NCBI RefSeq assembly: GCF_014164775.1
Contig: NZ_JACJGB010000001.1
Span: 598,021 to 662,020, forward strand
Direction of reading: 5' to 3'
Length of the DNA stretch: 64,000 bases
Origin: Tessaracoccus sp. MC1679
GTDB lineage: Bacteria > Actinomycetota > Actinomycetes > Propionibacteriales > Propionibacteriaceae
Shown: positions 52,177 through 61,144 of the stretch, one piece after another
How the letters are laid out: each line of letters starts with the position of its first letter
How positions within the stretch are numbered: position 1 is the first letter of the stretch
Made by a program: the position numbers and the translations under genes
Notes under the pieces: generated by a model
The model's database searches: none
Told to the model about the DNA's origin: nothing
What the model saw: only the letters and a program-made list of their open reading frames with translations

Positions 52177-53841
52177 ATGACCAACCGCGTGAGCACCCCG
52201 CTGGACATGGTCGCCGACGCCTACGTCGACACCATCGTCACCCTCAGCCCCATCACCGCCACCGGAATCGGCGCGCCCGGCCACGATCACCAGCTCGACG
52301 ACTTCTCCCCCGCCGGCCTGGCCGCGCGGGCCGAGGCCACCCGGGCGGCGCTGCGCCTCGCGGAGGCCACGGAGGCCGTCGACGACGTGGACGCCGTGAC
52401 CGCCGCCGCGATGCGCGAACGCCTCGGGCTGGACCTCGAGCTGTTCGAAGCCGGGGAGGACTACGCCCAGCTCAACAACATCGCCTCCCCGCTCCAGCAC
52501 ATCCGTGACGTCTTCGACCTCATGCCCACCGCCACCACCGACGACTGGGAGATCATCGCCGCGCGCATGGGCGCGGTGCCCGCAGCCGTCGACGGGTACA
52601 TCGAGTCGCTGCGCCTCGCCGTCGACCAGGGCCCCGCGCCGGCGCTCCGGCAGATGGAGATGGGCATCAGACAGGCCGACGAGCTCGCCGGGGACGGCTC
52701 CTTCTGGACCTCCCTGGCGGCCTCCCCGGATGCGTCCGGGCCGCTCGCCGACACGCTGAGCCACAACGCGGACCAGGCCCGCGGCGCCTACGCCCGGCTC
52801 GCGGAGAGCCTGCGCGAGCTCGCCCCCCGCGCGCCGCGGGCCGACGCCGTCGGCCGGGAACGCTACGGTCGGCTGTCGCGGCAGTTCCTGGGCGCCACCA
52901 TCGACCTGGACGAGACCTACGAGTGGGGTCGCGAGGAACTGGCCCGCATCGTCGCGGAGCAGGACGAGGTGGCGCATCAGCTCTACGGTGACGGCACCAC
53001 CGCCGACGAGGCCATGCGTCTCCTCGACGAGGACGTCACCAGACAGCTCCACGGCACCGACGCCCTCCAGAGCTGGATGCAGCAGACCTCGGACGCCGCC
53101 GTCGAGGCGCTGGCGGGCACCCACTTCGACATCGCGGACCCCATCCGCCGGCTGGAGTGCTGCATCGCCCCCACGCAGCACGGCGGCATCTACTACACCG
53201 GCCCCACGGACGACTTCTCGCGGCCGGGGCGAATGTGGTGGTCGGTTCCCCCGGGCGTCGAGAGCTTCGGCACCTGGCGCGAGAAGACGACGGTGTACCA
53301 CGAGGGCGTGCCGGGGCATCACCTTCAGATCGCGCAGGCCGTCTACCGCGCCGGCGAGCTCAACAGATGGCGCAGCCTGATCTGCTGGGTGTCCGGGCAC
53401 GGCGAGGGCTGGGCGCTGTACGCGGAGCGGCTGATGGAACAGCTCGGCTTCCTCGACGACCCGGGAGACCGGATGGGGATGCTCGACGCCCAGCGGATGC
53501 GGGCCGCCCGCGTTGTCCTCGACATCGGCGTCCACCTCGGCAAGCCGGCCCCCGAGGAGTGGGGCGGCGGCACCTGGGACGCGGACAAGGCGTGGCCGTT
53601 CCTCAAGGCCAACGTGAACATGGCCGAGGAGTTCGTGCGCTTCGAGTTGGAGCGGTACCTGGGCTGGGCAGGGCAGGCCCCGGCGTACAAGGTGGGGCAG
53701 CGGCTGTGGGAGCAGGCCCGCGACGAGGCGGCGGCGCGTGACGGGGCGTCGTTCGACCTGCGAAAGTTCCATAGCCGGGCTCTGGACCTCGGGTCCGTCG
53801 GCCTGGACGTGCTGCGGGAGGCGCTGAAAGCTCAGCGCTGA
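52177..53841 (+). CDS. DUF885 family metallopeptidase-like protein
   Basis: 554 residues, no signal peptide. The family signature HEGVPGHHLQ (zinc-binding HExxH variant) lies at about 370, followed by SGHGEGWALYAERLMEQLGF and, near the C-terminus, AYKVGQRLWEQARDEA. These match the DUF885 family of putative carboxypeptidase-like enzymes. The substrate is unknown, possibly peptides or toxin-like conjugates. Start at ATG 52177. Its 3' end overlaps the convergent lipoprotein gene by 10 nt. Confidence 0.88.
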   Translation: MTNRVSTPLDMVADAYVDTIVTLSPITATGIGAPGHDHQLDDFSPAGLAARAEATRAALRLAEATEAVDDVDAVTAAAMRERLGLDLELFEAGEDYAQLNNIASPLQHIRDVFDLMPTATTDDWEIIAARMGAVPAAVDGYIESLRLAVDQGPAPALRQMEMGIRQADELAGDGSFWTSLAASPDASGPLADTLSHNADQARGAYARLAESLRELAPRAPRADAVGRERYGRLSRQFLGATIDLDETYEWGREELARIVAEQDEVAHQLYGDGTTADEAMRLLDEDVTRQLHGTDALQSWMQQTSDAAVEALAGTHFDIADPIRRLECCIAPTQHGGIYYTGPTDDFSRPGRMWWSVPPGVESFGTWREKTTVYHEGVPGHHLQIAQAVYRAGELNRWRSLICWVSGHGEGWALYAERLMEQLGFLDDPGDRMGMLDAQRMRAARVVLDIGVHLGKPAPEEWGGGTWDADKAWPFLKANVNMAEEFVRFELERYLGWAGQAPAYKVGQRLWEQARDEAAARDGASFDLRKFHSRALDLGSVGLDVLREALKAQR

Positions 53842-54581
53842 CCCGCGGCGCCCGTGAGGAACTCGCGCCACCCGTCGGCCGAGGCCAGGGGGACGCTGAT
53901 GCCCAGCTCCCGCTGGACGGCGCGGACCGCGGACCTGGTCTGCTCGTCGTAGCGGCCCGACGCCTCGACGTCGCGGCCGAACAGATGCCGCAGCACGCCC
54001 TGCACCAGCTCCACCTGGGTCCGCGACCCCTCCCGGAACGACGCGGCCTCGTAGCCGTTGATCCCGTTGTCGATGTGGATGTGGTTGTGGTGCTGCGCGT
54101 TGTAGCGGTAGGTCAGCGTGTAGGTGAAGCGGGACGCGACGGAGGCGGCGAGCCGCCAGTAGCCGGGGAGCTCGGCGGGGTCCTCGCCCCAGAGGTCGTA
54201 GCGGCAGGACACGCGGCCGCCCTCGTGCACCAGCTCGGCGAAGTCGAAGGCGCGGCCGGCGGCGTGCCAGGAGTCGCACCTGTCGACGAAGGCGCCGTAC
54301 GTGGATACCTCCCGGAGGGGCCCTAGGCCGCTGACCGAGACCCACTCCGCGGCCCATTCCTCGAGACGCTCGATGAACCGGGGGTCGGCGCGGAACGCCT
54401 GCGGGGTGCCGGTGATTTCGTAGCTCAGCGGTGCGCCGCCGAGCGAGGAGAAGGACGTCAGTGAGTCGGGTGTGCGGCACCCGCCGAGGCCGCCGACGTC
54501 AGGGATGGGCAGCGACACGGGACCTGAGCAGGCCGCCGCCGGGAGTGCGGCGGCTCCGAGGAGGAAGGCACGGCGTCGCAT
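53832..54581 (-). CDS. Lipoprotein with extensin-like/M15-type domain and peptidoglycan-binding domain
   Basis: 249 residues. Twin-basic start MRRRAFLLGAAALPAAAC gives a lipobox at Cys18. The middle region shows the M15/extensin-like metal motif SWHAAGRAFDF and, near 165, HHNHIHID, both with metal-binding histidines. The C-terminal 60 residues resemble a peptidoglycan-binding type 1 domain (GRYDEQTRSAVRAVQREL). Probable cell-wall D,D- or L,D-peptidase at the outer membrane face. Activity is inferred. Confidence 0.75.
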   Translation of the reverse strand: MRRRAFLLGAAALPAAACSGPVSLPIPDVGGLGGCRTPDSLTSFSSLGGAPLSYEITGTPQAFRADPRFIERLEEWAAEWVSVSGLGPLREVSTYGAFVDRCDSWHAAGRAFDFAELVHEGGRVSCRYDLWGEDPAELPGYWRLAASVASRFTYTLTYRYNAQHHNHIHIDNGINGYEAASFREGSRTQVELVQGVLRHLFGRDVEASGRYDEQTRSAVRAVQRELGISVPLASADGWREFLTGAAGQR

Positions 54582-54648
54582 GCCTTCGATGGTATGCGCG
54601 CCTGGCTCGGGTCGGCGTCGGGGTGGGGGTCACCACCCGTTCGAACGG

Positions 54649-54671
54649 GGCCCCGCGCTACCGGCGGGGCC
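54649..54671 (-). terminator. Terminator of flavodoxin gene
   Basis: GGCCCCGC / GCGGGGCC, 8-bp perfect stem with a 7-nt loop, starting 6 nt past the flavodoxin stop codon on the minus strand. Confidence 0.6.
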
Positions 54672-54676
54672 GTCGC

Positions 54677-55174
54677 TTAGACAGCGGATGAGGGCACGTC
54701 GAGGGTCGACGCCCAGGCGCGCACCGCGCCGAGATCCAGGTTGTCCTGCATCGGCTTCTGCATCGTGTGCAGAAACCATCTCCTCCACCAGCTCACACGC
54801 TCGGGAACGAACCGCCCGGCGAACGACTCGCTCGCCTCCGCGCCCAGCCGTTGCGCCATCGAAGCGTTGTAGGCCAGCGACTCGACGCGTTTGGCCGGAT
54901 CCGCGGCGTTGAGGCAGGCGTTGAACACCGCGACACTCACCTCCCGCAGCGCGCCCTCCTCCGCCGCGACCCACGCCGTCGCCTCCTGATACCAGCTGCC
55001 CGCATTGATCCCGCTGCCGAGCACCACCAGCGCCGCGCCGTCGACGGAGGGGCGGGACTTCAGGTCCGCGACGAGGACCTGATGCCCGGTGGATCTCAGG
55101 ACCGAGCCGACGGCCTCGGCGATGTCGCGTGCGGTGCCCCCGCGGGTCGCGTACGCAACCAGAACCTTGCCCAT
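54677..55174 (-). CDS. Flavodoxin-domain protein
   Basis: 165 residues. FMN-binding loop near the N-terminus (VLVAYATRGGTARDIAEAVG), LVVLGSGINAGSWYQEA and VAVFNACLNAAD. Closest by memory to the menaquinone-dependent protoporphyrinogen-oxidase/HemG-like flavodoxins of actinobacteria. A heme role is possible but no heme genes are adjacent. Start at ATG 55174 (MGKVLVAY). Confidence 0.82.
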   Translation of the reverse strand: MGKVLVAYATRGGTARDIAEAVGSVLRSTGHQVLVADLKSRPSVDGAALVVLGSGINAGSWYQEATAWVAAEEGALREVSVAVFNACLNAADPAKRVESLAYNASMAQRLGAEASESFAGRFVPERVSWWRRWFLHTMQKPMQDNLDLGAVRAWASTLDVPSSAV

Positions 55175-55264
55175 GGCGCACACGCTAGCCAACGGGGTCC
55201 GCCCCGTAGCTCCCGGGGTGGACTAATAAGTCCAAATGTCCGGTGCTAATTGCGGCTTCGGCAC

Positions 55265-55867
55265 TCAGTCGAAGATCGGGTCCGTGGTTCGGGTGCGCTT
55301 CAGCTCGAAGAAGCCGGGGTAAGCGGTGACCTTCACGAAGCCGTCGAACAGGTTGCCCGCCTCCTCGCCCTTCGGCGCAGGGGAGATCACGGGCCCGAAC
55401 AGGCTCATCCCGTTGACGCGGAGCACCGGGGTACCCACCTCGTCGCCCACCGGATCCATGCCCTCGTGGTGCGAACGGCGGAGGTCGTCGTCGACGGCTT
55501 CGGTCTGCGCGATGTCCAGGATGTCGGCATCGGCGCCGACGGCGGCCAGCGCGGCCTCGACGGTCTCCGGCCCCTGCTTCTCACCGCCGGGGTGGAAGCG
55601 GGTGCCGAGTTCGGTGTAGAACTCGCGCAGCATGTCCGAGCCGTGGCGCTGCTCGACGAGGAGCGCGGCGCGGGCCGGCATCCAGGCGCGGTCCATGTGC
55701 CGCCGGTACGCCGGGGGCAGGTCGCGGCGGTGATTGAGGACGGCCAGGCTCATGACGTGGAAGGTGACCTTCACGTCGCGGACCTTCTCCACCTCGAGCA
55801 TCCAACGCGAGGTCATCCAGGCCCAGGGGCAGATGGGATCGAACCAGAAGTCAACGTCAGTGGTCAT
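55265..55867 (-). CDS. DsbA-family protein, mycothiol-dependent nitroreductase type
   Basis: 200 residues, very similar in pattern to mycobacterial Rv2466c: [61 protein letters not shown] at the C-terminus. The active-site motif reads CPWA instead of CPWC, so the second cysteine is missing and a monothiol, mycothiol-assisted mechanism is implied. Cytoplasmic. Start at ATG 55867. Confidence 0.88.
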   Translation of the reverse strand: MTTDVDFWFDPICPWAWMTSRWMLEVEKVRDVKVTFHVMSLAVLNHRRDLPPAYRRHMDRAWMPARAALLVEQRHGSDMLREFYTELGTRFHPGGEKQGPETVEAALAAVGADADILDIAQTEAVDDDLRRSHHEGMDPVGDEVGTPVLRVNGMSLFGPVISPAPKGEEAGNLFDGFVKVTAYPGFFELKRTRTTDPIFD

Positions 55868-56039
55868 GGGGCCATCTCACCACAGTCCGGCTTGGTCGCC
55901 GGTTGAGATCGCTGAGGGGGATGACAGCGCCGCGTCGAGGGACGCGGGCGATCAGGGATCGCCGCGCGGGGGCGCTGCGGCAGGACTACAGTCGGATGCA
56001 GGAGCGGACACCGATGTCCGCGGGCTCGAGGAGGTAGTC

Positions 56040-56714
56040 ATGGCCGTCATCACCGTGTCGCGTCAGCTCGGCAGCCAGGGAGGCCGGATCGCGCAGGAAC
56101 TGGCCCATCAGTTGGGCTACGACTTCGTGGATAAATCGACCATCAACAAGGTCATCCGTCAATACGGCGTCACCCGGCTCGATGCGATCTACGACCACAA
56201 GCCCAAGATCTGGGAGTTGTTCAAAGAGGACAGCGCCACGACCATCCAGATGATGAACGAGACCATCGCGGCCTTCGCGGCCCGCGGCAACGTGGTGATC
56301 CTGGGCCGGGGCGGATTCCGGGTGCTCCAGGGCATGGCGGACGTGGTGAACGTGCTCGTCAAGGCGCCGGACTCGGTGCGCGCGGGCCGGGTCGCCAAGC
56401 GCACCAGCATCGAGCCCGACGAGGCGGCCCGCCTGATCAAGGCCGACGACGAGATCCGAGCCCGGTTCGTTCGTCTGTTCTACAACGTCGACTGGTCTGA
56501 CGAGTCCAACTTCGACCTCGTCATCGACAGCGACTCCATGTCCGAGCGGGCCGCCATCGCTCAGATCGCGGCGGCAGCAGCCGCCCTCCCGGCCCTCACC
56601 GGAGGAGAACGCGCTGCCGCCACCATTCAGGTGGACCCGGTTCTGGCGACGACCGCGGAGGCGGCGTTGTCGCGCAGACCGTCCGGGTCCGATCAGGCTG
56701 CACCCGAGTCCTGA
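56040..56714 (+). CDS. Cytidylate kinase-like protein
   Basis: 224 residues. P-loop-like start ITVSRQLGSQGGRIAQELAH QLGYDFVDK, the pattern of cytidylate-kinase-like family proteins; ILGRGGFRVLQGMADVVNVLVKAPDSVR follows, then RVAKRTSIEPDEAARLI. The substrate could be CMP or something else; these stand-alone proteins differ from Cmk. ATG 56040 follows AGGAGGTAGTC closely. Unconnected to its neighbours. Confidence 0.85.
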   Translation: MAVITVSRQLGSQGGRIAQELAHQLGYDFVDKSTINKVIRQYGVTRLDAIYDHKPKIWELFKEDSATTIQMMNETIAAFAARGNVVILGRGGFRVLQGMADVVNVLVKAPDSVRAGRVAKRTSIEPDEAARLIKADDEIRARFVRLFYNVDWSDESNFDLVIDSDSMSERAAIAQIAAAAAALPALTGGERAAATIQVDPVLATTAEAALSRRPSGSDQAAPES

Positions 56715-56727
56715 GGCTGATGGTCGC

Positions 56728-56747
56728 CGCCCAGGCTCCACTGGGCG
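56728..56747. terminator. Bidirectional terminator between convergent genes
   Basis: CGCCCAG - 6-nt loop - CTGGGCG lies in the 46-nt gap between the converging cytidylate-kinase-like and symporter genes. Confidence 0.5.
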
Positions 56748-56760
56748 AACGCACCCAGCG

Positions 56761-57996
56761 TCAGGCGGCGGCCCGGACGGCGGCCTCGTCGGCCAACTCG
56801 TCCTTGTGCCTGGACCGCGACACCCACTTGTCGACGATGGCCGCCAGGGCGCCGTCGCCGGTGACGTTCGTGGCGGTGCCGAAGGAGTCGATGGCGATGT
56901 AGGCCGCGATCATGAGGCCCACCTGCGCCTCGGTGAACCCGAGCATCGTCGAGAGCAGGCCCGCCGCGGTCATGATCGCGCCGCCGGGCACCCCTGGCGC
57001 CGCCACCATCATGACGCCCAACATCATCACGAACCCGATCATCACGCCCACGTTGATCTCGATCCCTGCGAGCATCATCACGGCCAGCGCAAAGCAGGTG
57101 ATCTTGATGGTGGATCCCGCGAGATGGATGGTGGCGTTGAGCGGGATGGCAAACGCGGCCACCGGCTGCGACACGCCCATCTTGATCGCCTGGCGCAGCG
57201 TGACGGGGATGGTGGCGGCCGAGGACGAGGTGCCGAGCGCCGTGGCGTAGGCCGGCAGCATGGTGACCAGCATCTTGAGCGGATTCCGCCCGGTGATGAT
57301 CCCCGCGACGGTGTACAGCGCCAGCAGCATCACCCAGGTCAGGATGAACACGAACACCACCACACCCAGGAAGGTGGCGATGACCGTGTACACCTGGCCG
57401 CCCTGCGTCATGTTGAGGAAGATGCCGAAGATGTAGAACGGCAGCAGGGGGATGAGGATCTTCTGGATGACCATGTTGATCACCTCGCGGAACTCCTCGA
57501 ACCCGCGCTGCAGCGCGCCGCCCTCGATCATCGTCAACGCGACGCCGACGATGAACGCCAACACCAGCGCCGACATGACCCCGAACAGTGGCGGAATCTC
57601 CAGCGCGAAGTAGGGCGCGAGCAGCGCCTCGTCGGGGTTGGTGAGCGACGGCGCACCGCCTTCGGGCAGCACCCGCGGGAGGACGAGCAGCGATGCGCCC
57701 AAACCGATGAGGCCGGCGCTCAGCGTCGACGCGTAGGCCAGGGCGGCTGTCACCGCCAGCCACCGGCCCGCGCCGCGACCCAGCTGGGCGATGGCCGGGG
57801 CGATGAGTCCGAGGATGATCAGGGGGATGGCGAAGCCGAGGAACTGACCGAAGACGCCGTTGAAGGTGACGAAGACGCGCGTCAGCCAGTCGGGAAAGAA
57901 GTTCCCGAACAACACGCCAAGCGTGATGGCGACGACGATCCGGGGCAGAAGACCGAACGTGAACTTCTTCTTCTGGGCGACGGCTGCAGTGCTCAT
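56761..57996 (-). CDS. Dicarboxylate/amino acid:cation symporter (DAACS)
   Basis: 411 residues, eight helices plus two re-entrant loops. HP1 serine-rich motif ALGTSSSAATIPVTLRQA, TM7 motif LNATIHLAGSTIKI (NMDGT-like position altered), HP2 GVPGGAIMTAAGLLST, and TM8 IAIDSFGTATNVTGDGALA, all typical of GltP/SstT transporters. Imports glutamate, aspartate, C4-dicarboxylates or Ser/Thr with H+ or Na+. Start at ATG 57996 (MSTAAVAQKKKF). Confidence 0.92.
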   Translation of the reverse strand: MSTAAVAQKKKFTFGLLPRIVVAITLGVLFGNFFPDWLTRVFVTFNGVFGQFLGFAIPLIILGLIAPAIAQLGRGAGRWLAVTAALAYASTLSAGLIGLGASLLVLPRVLPEGGAPSLTNPDEALLAPYFALEIPPLFGVMSALVLAFIVGVALTMIEGGALQRGFEEFREVINMVIQKILIPLLPFYIFGIFLNMTQGGQVYTVIATFLGVVVFVFILTWVMLLALYTVAGIITGRNPLKMLVTMLPAYATALGTSSSAATIPVTLRQAIKMGVSQPVAAFAIPLNATIHLAGSTIKITCFALAVMMLAGIEINVGVMIGFVMMLGVMMVAAPGVPGGAIMTAAGLLSTMLGFTEAQVGLMIAAYIAIDSFGTATNVTGDGALAAIVDKWVSRSRHKDELADEAAVRAAA

Positions 57997-58044
57997 GCGC
58001 GCAAACCTAACCCAGCATCCCTCCACGGGCTACCCGAGGCCCCG

Positions 58045-58821
58045 CTAACGCAGGAGCCCGCGCGCCACATTCAGGGCCATCGGCAGGTATCCGCCCCCGA
58101 ACAGGACCACGTGAACCAGCAGCATGTGCAGTTGGTGCAGGGGAATCCGCTGGCGCATGCCCTCCGCCGGCGGGCTGACCTCGCGGTAGCCGTCAAGGAT
58201 GTCGGAGATCTGCCCGTTCCCGAACAACGCCAACTCCGCCAGGTCCGTCTCTGCGTGTCCTCCGTTGGCACAGGGGTCGATGAGCGTCCCCACCCCGTCG
58301 GCCGTCCACACCACGTTGCCGGCCCACAGGTCGCCATGGATGCGCGCCACCTCCCCACAGAGCGCGGGTTGCGGCGAGTCGAACCGCCCCGTCGCCACGG
58401 CGTCGCACGCCCGGTGAAGCAGCCGGTTGTCCTCGGCTTCAAGTCCGGCGGCCATCGCGACGTAGGGCCTGAGCCGCCCCTCGGCGTAGTACTCGCCGAA
58501 CGACCGCCAGGTGGGCACTGCGGCGGCGGGCGTCGGCAGGTTCGCCGTCGCCAGATCCGCCGGCTCCAGACCCGGTGGCGCCTCGCCCCACCACCTGGCG
58601 CCAGCGGCGTGGGTCAAGGCCAGCCGGCGGCCGAACTCGGCTGCGTCGTCGCGCGTCGGCGCGCCGTGGTCCAGCAGAGCCGTCTCCAGCCAGGTCTCCC
58701 CGGAGCCGGCGAGTTCGGCGACCGCGGCGCCCCCTCCTGGGGTCGCCTCGGACAGCCAGCGCAGGCTGGCCACCTCGGTGGCGATCGCCCGCCGGGTGCC
58801 CGCCTTCCGGAACGTCTTCAT
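58045..58821 (-). CDS. Fructosamine/ketosamine-3-kinase family protein
   Basis: 258 residues. Aminoglycoside-phosphotransferase-like fold with the Brenner motif IHGDLWAGNVVWTADG, metal motif LIDPCANGGHAETDLAELALF, and the N-terminal LRWLSEA and LETALLDHG segments. Phosphorylates glycated lysines so that the sugar is released. Its ATG overlaps the stop codon of the sirtuin gene (ATGA at 58818-58821), linking deglycation and deacylation of lysines in one operon. Confidence 0.88.
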   Translation of the reverse strand: MKTFRKAGTRRAIATEVASLRWLSEATPGGGAAVAELAGSGETWLETALLDHGAPTRDDAAEFGRRLALTHAAGARWWGEAPPGLEPADLATANLPTPAAAVPTWRSFGEYYAEGRLRPYVAMAAGLEAEDNRLLHRACDAVATGRFDSPQPALCGEVARIHGDLWAGNVVWTADGVGTLIDPCANGGHAETDLAELALFGNGQISDILDGYREVSPPAEGMRQRIPLHQLHMLLVHVVLFGGGYLPMALNVARGLLR

Positions 58822-59762
58822 CCGAGGCGTGCAACCCAGGCGGCGAGCACGTCCTCGAGCCTTCCGTGGAGGCGCAGGGTGGCGAGGTCGTCGCCGCGGG
58901 TGGCGCCGTCGTTGACGATGACGACGTCGTGGCCCCGCTGGGCGGCACGGCGCACGAACCGGAGGCCGCTCATCACCGACAGGCTGGACCCGAGGACGAG
59001 CAGCGTCGCGGCCTCGTCGAGCAGCGCCATCGCTTCGCCGACGACGGTGCGGTCCGCGTTCTCCCCGAAGAAGACCACGTCGGGTTTCAGCATGCCTCCG
59101 CAGCGCCGGCAGTCCGGGTAGAAGAAGTCGTCCGTTCGATCCACTTCGGCGTCCCCGTCGGGCGCGGTGCGGCTCTCGACGGCGAGCGCGTCGAGGCGCT
59201 CGGCGAAGTGCGGGTTGAGCGCGAGGAGTTGCTCCTGCATGCCGTCCCGGTCAATCAGGGTGCGGCAGGCGAGGCAGACCACCCGTTCGAGTGCGCCGTG
59301 CAGGTCCAGCACCGGCCGCGACCCCGCCGCCTGGTGCAGCCCGTCGACGTTCTGCGTGACCACGCCGGTGAGCGGAGTCAGCTCACCCAGGTCCGCCAGC
59401 GCGTGGTGCGCCGCGTTGGGGCGCGCCTGGGCGAACCACCGCCAGCCCACCGTGCTGCGCGCCCAGTAGCGTCGACGGCTGAGGTCAGAGCCCACGAACT
59501 CCTGGTAGGTCATCGGCGAGCGGGGCACCGCGTCGCGGCCGCGGTAGTCGGGCAGGCCGGAGGCTGTCGACATGCCGGCGCCAGTGAGGACCATGGCGGG
59601 GCGCCCCCGGAAGAGGTCAACGGCGGCCGCGAGGTCGTCGTCGTGGGAGCGCAGCCCGAAACCGCCCGTGCCGGGCCCCCACGAGGGTGTCGACGGCAGC
59701 GCGACGGCGTCCGCGGCGGTGCGAAACCAGCCGCCGACGTCCGGAATCGGGGCACTGTTCAT
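58818..59762 (-). CDS. NAD-dependent protein deacylase (Sir2 family)
   Basis: 314 residues. Sirtuin motifs: GAGMSTASGLPDYRG (NAD), TQNVDGLHQAAG, HGALERVVCLAC with zinc cysteines, then FYPDCRRCGGMLKPDVVFFG and LVLGSSLSVMSGLRFV. The second zinc pair (DCRRC) is about 60 residues beyond the first, with an insertion containing an acidic segment (DGDAEVDRTDD). First gene of a coupled pair with the ketosamine kinase. Confidence 0.93.
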   Translation of the reverse strand: MNSAPIPDVGGWFRTAADAVALPSTPSWGPGTGGFGLRSHDDDLAAAVDLFRGRPAMVLTGAGMSTASGLPDYRGRDAVPRSPMTYQEFVGSDLSRRRYWARSTVGWRWFAQARPNAAHHALADLGELTPLTGVVTQNVDGLHQAAGSRPVLDLHGALERVVCLACRTLIDRDGMQEQLLALNPHFAERLDALAVESRTAPDGDAEVDRTDDFFYPDCRRCGGMLKPDVVFFGENADRTVVGEAMALLDEAATLLVLGSSLSVMSGLRFVRRAAQRGHDVVIVNDGATRGDDLATLRLHGRLEDVLAAWVARLG

Positions 59763-59934
59763 CGGTCTCCTTCCCGGCCAAGCCTAGGCCTCTCCAGAGT
59801 GGCGCCTGGGGGTCGGTCTAGCATCCCCGAACCCCCAGTGAGCAGGCACTCACTCGCGGGCGGGGCTGCGGGCACCCTGCGGGTGCCGCCCACCACCGTA
59901 GAATCGCCGACGAAACCTGGTGAGAGGGGAACCC

Positions 59935-60864
59935 ATGGCCGGCGGCCTTGCAGCACTACTCGACGACGTGGCGGCCATCGCCCGTGCGGCGGCGGCCTCC
60001 GTCGACGACATCGCGGCCGCGGCCGGCAAGGCGTCCACCAAGGCGGTGGGCGTGGTGGTCGACGATGCGGCGGTCACCCCCCGCTATGTCGACGGCTTCA
60101 CCCCGGACCGCGAACTGCCGGTGATCTGGAAGATCGCCAAGGGATCGATCCGCAACAAGCTGTTGTTCATCCTGCCCGCAATCCTGCTGCTGAGCCAGTT
60201 CCTGCCGTGGGCACTGACCCCGCTACTCATGGTGGGCGGCCTCTACCTCTCCTACGAGGGCGCCGAGAAGATCTGGGAGGCGGTCAGCGGCCACTCCAAG
60301 GTGAAGGAGGCACCGGTCGCGATCAAGGGCGAGAACCACGAGGACAAGATGGTGGGTGGCGCCATCCGGACCGACTTCATCCTATCCGCGGAGATCATGG
60401 TCATCTCCCTCAACGAGATCGCCGGCGAGGGCTTCTGGATGCGGGCGATCACGCTCGTGGTGGTGGCCTTCGGCATCACCGCGTTGGTCTACGGCGTCGT
60501 GGCGCTGATCGTGAAGATGGACGACGTCGGCCTCAGGCTGGCCGCCAACCCGCCCACCAGCCGGCTGGGCGAGGGCTTGGTCAAGGCGATGCCGATCGTC
60601 ATGAAGGTGCTGTCCACTGTGGGGATCGCGGCGATGCTGTGGGTGGGTGGACACATCCTTCTGGTCGGCATCAACGACCTGGGCTGGCCCGTCATCTACG
60701 ACTTCGTGCACCACTGGGAGGTGTTGGCGGCCGAGGCGGCGGGCGGCTTCGTCGGCTGGTTGGTCAACACGCTGGCGTCGGCGGTGCTCGGCCTCGTGGC
60801 CGGCGGGATCGTCGTGGTGATCATGCACCTGATCCCGCGGAAGAAGAAGGTCGCGGCGCACTGA
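59935..60864 (+). CDS. DUF808/YedI-family membrane protein
   Basis: 309 residues. Ala-rich N-terminus (LAALLDDVAAIARAAAASVD DIAAAAGKAS), TPRYVDGFTPDRELPVIWKI, several helices in the C-terminal two thirds, KTDFILSAEIMVISLNEI-type segment (RTDFILSAEIMVISLNEIAG). These are the DUF808 hallmarks. Inner-membrane protein, function unknown. GAGAGGGGA precedes the ATG by four nt. Confidence 0.88.
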   Translation: MAGGLAALLDDVAAIARAAAASVDDIAAAAGKASTKAVGVVVDDAAVTPRYVDGFTPDRELPVIWKIAKGSIRNKLLFILPAILLLSQFLPWALTPLLMVGGLYLSYEGAEKIWEAVSGHSKVKEAPVAIKGENHEDKMVGGAIRTDFILSAEIMVISLNEIAGEGFWMRAITLVVVAFGITALVYGVVALIVKMDDVGLRLAANPPTSRLGEGLVKAMPIVMKVLSTVGIAAMLWVGGHILLVGINDLGWPVIYDFVHHWEVLAAEAAGGFVGWLVNTLASAVLGLVAGGIVVVIMHLIPRKKKVAAH

Positions 60865-60922
60865 CCCTCGCCTCCTGCAGCCTGCTCTCCGGGCAGCGTG
60901 GTCTGGTACAGGATGCCCGGAT

Positions 60923-61020
60923 GCGCGACGGCAGGGCGGGCCTGGGTCGGGTCAGCCCAGGCGGGACGCCAGCTGGGTGATCCCCGGGTTGGGCATCACT
61001 GCGCAAGCCCGCCCTGCCGT
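60923..61020 (-). repeat. Dispersed ~98-bp repeat, copy 2
   Basis: The reverse complement aligns with 19188-19287. It is bordered by GCGACGGCAGGGCGGGC and GCCCGCCCTGCCGT, making a near-perfect long hairpin. The 280-nt gap 60865-61144 contains this repeat and the next element. Confidence 0.75.
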
Positions 61021-61041
61021 CCCGCATCCTCGCTGTCGGGC

Positions 61042-61102
61042 TCAGGCGCTCCGCGGCAGCGGGCCACGCGCGGCGGCTGGCTCAACCGTTTTTTGGGGGG
61101 GG
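61042..61102. repeat. GGCTGGCTCAACC motif followed by T6 G8 homopolymers
   Basis: CTCAGGCGCTCCGCGGC through GGCGGCTGGCTCAACC (to 61087) is the third copy of the motif at 19541 and 30497. Six T (61089-61094) then eight G (61095-61102) follow, a likely slippage site or sequencing-sensitive stretch. Confidence 0.55.
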
Positions 61103-61144
61103 CTCTACCCACGACGTAGCCCAATCAGCGTTCGGCGTGGCGGG

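Noticed and set aside
55193..55264. GGACTAATAAGTCC small palindrome as an operator
   Set aside because: Single short inverted repeat between two minus-strand genes; too little to support a regulatory claim.
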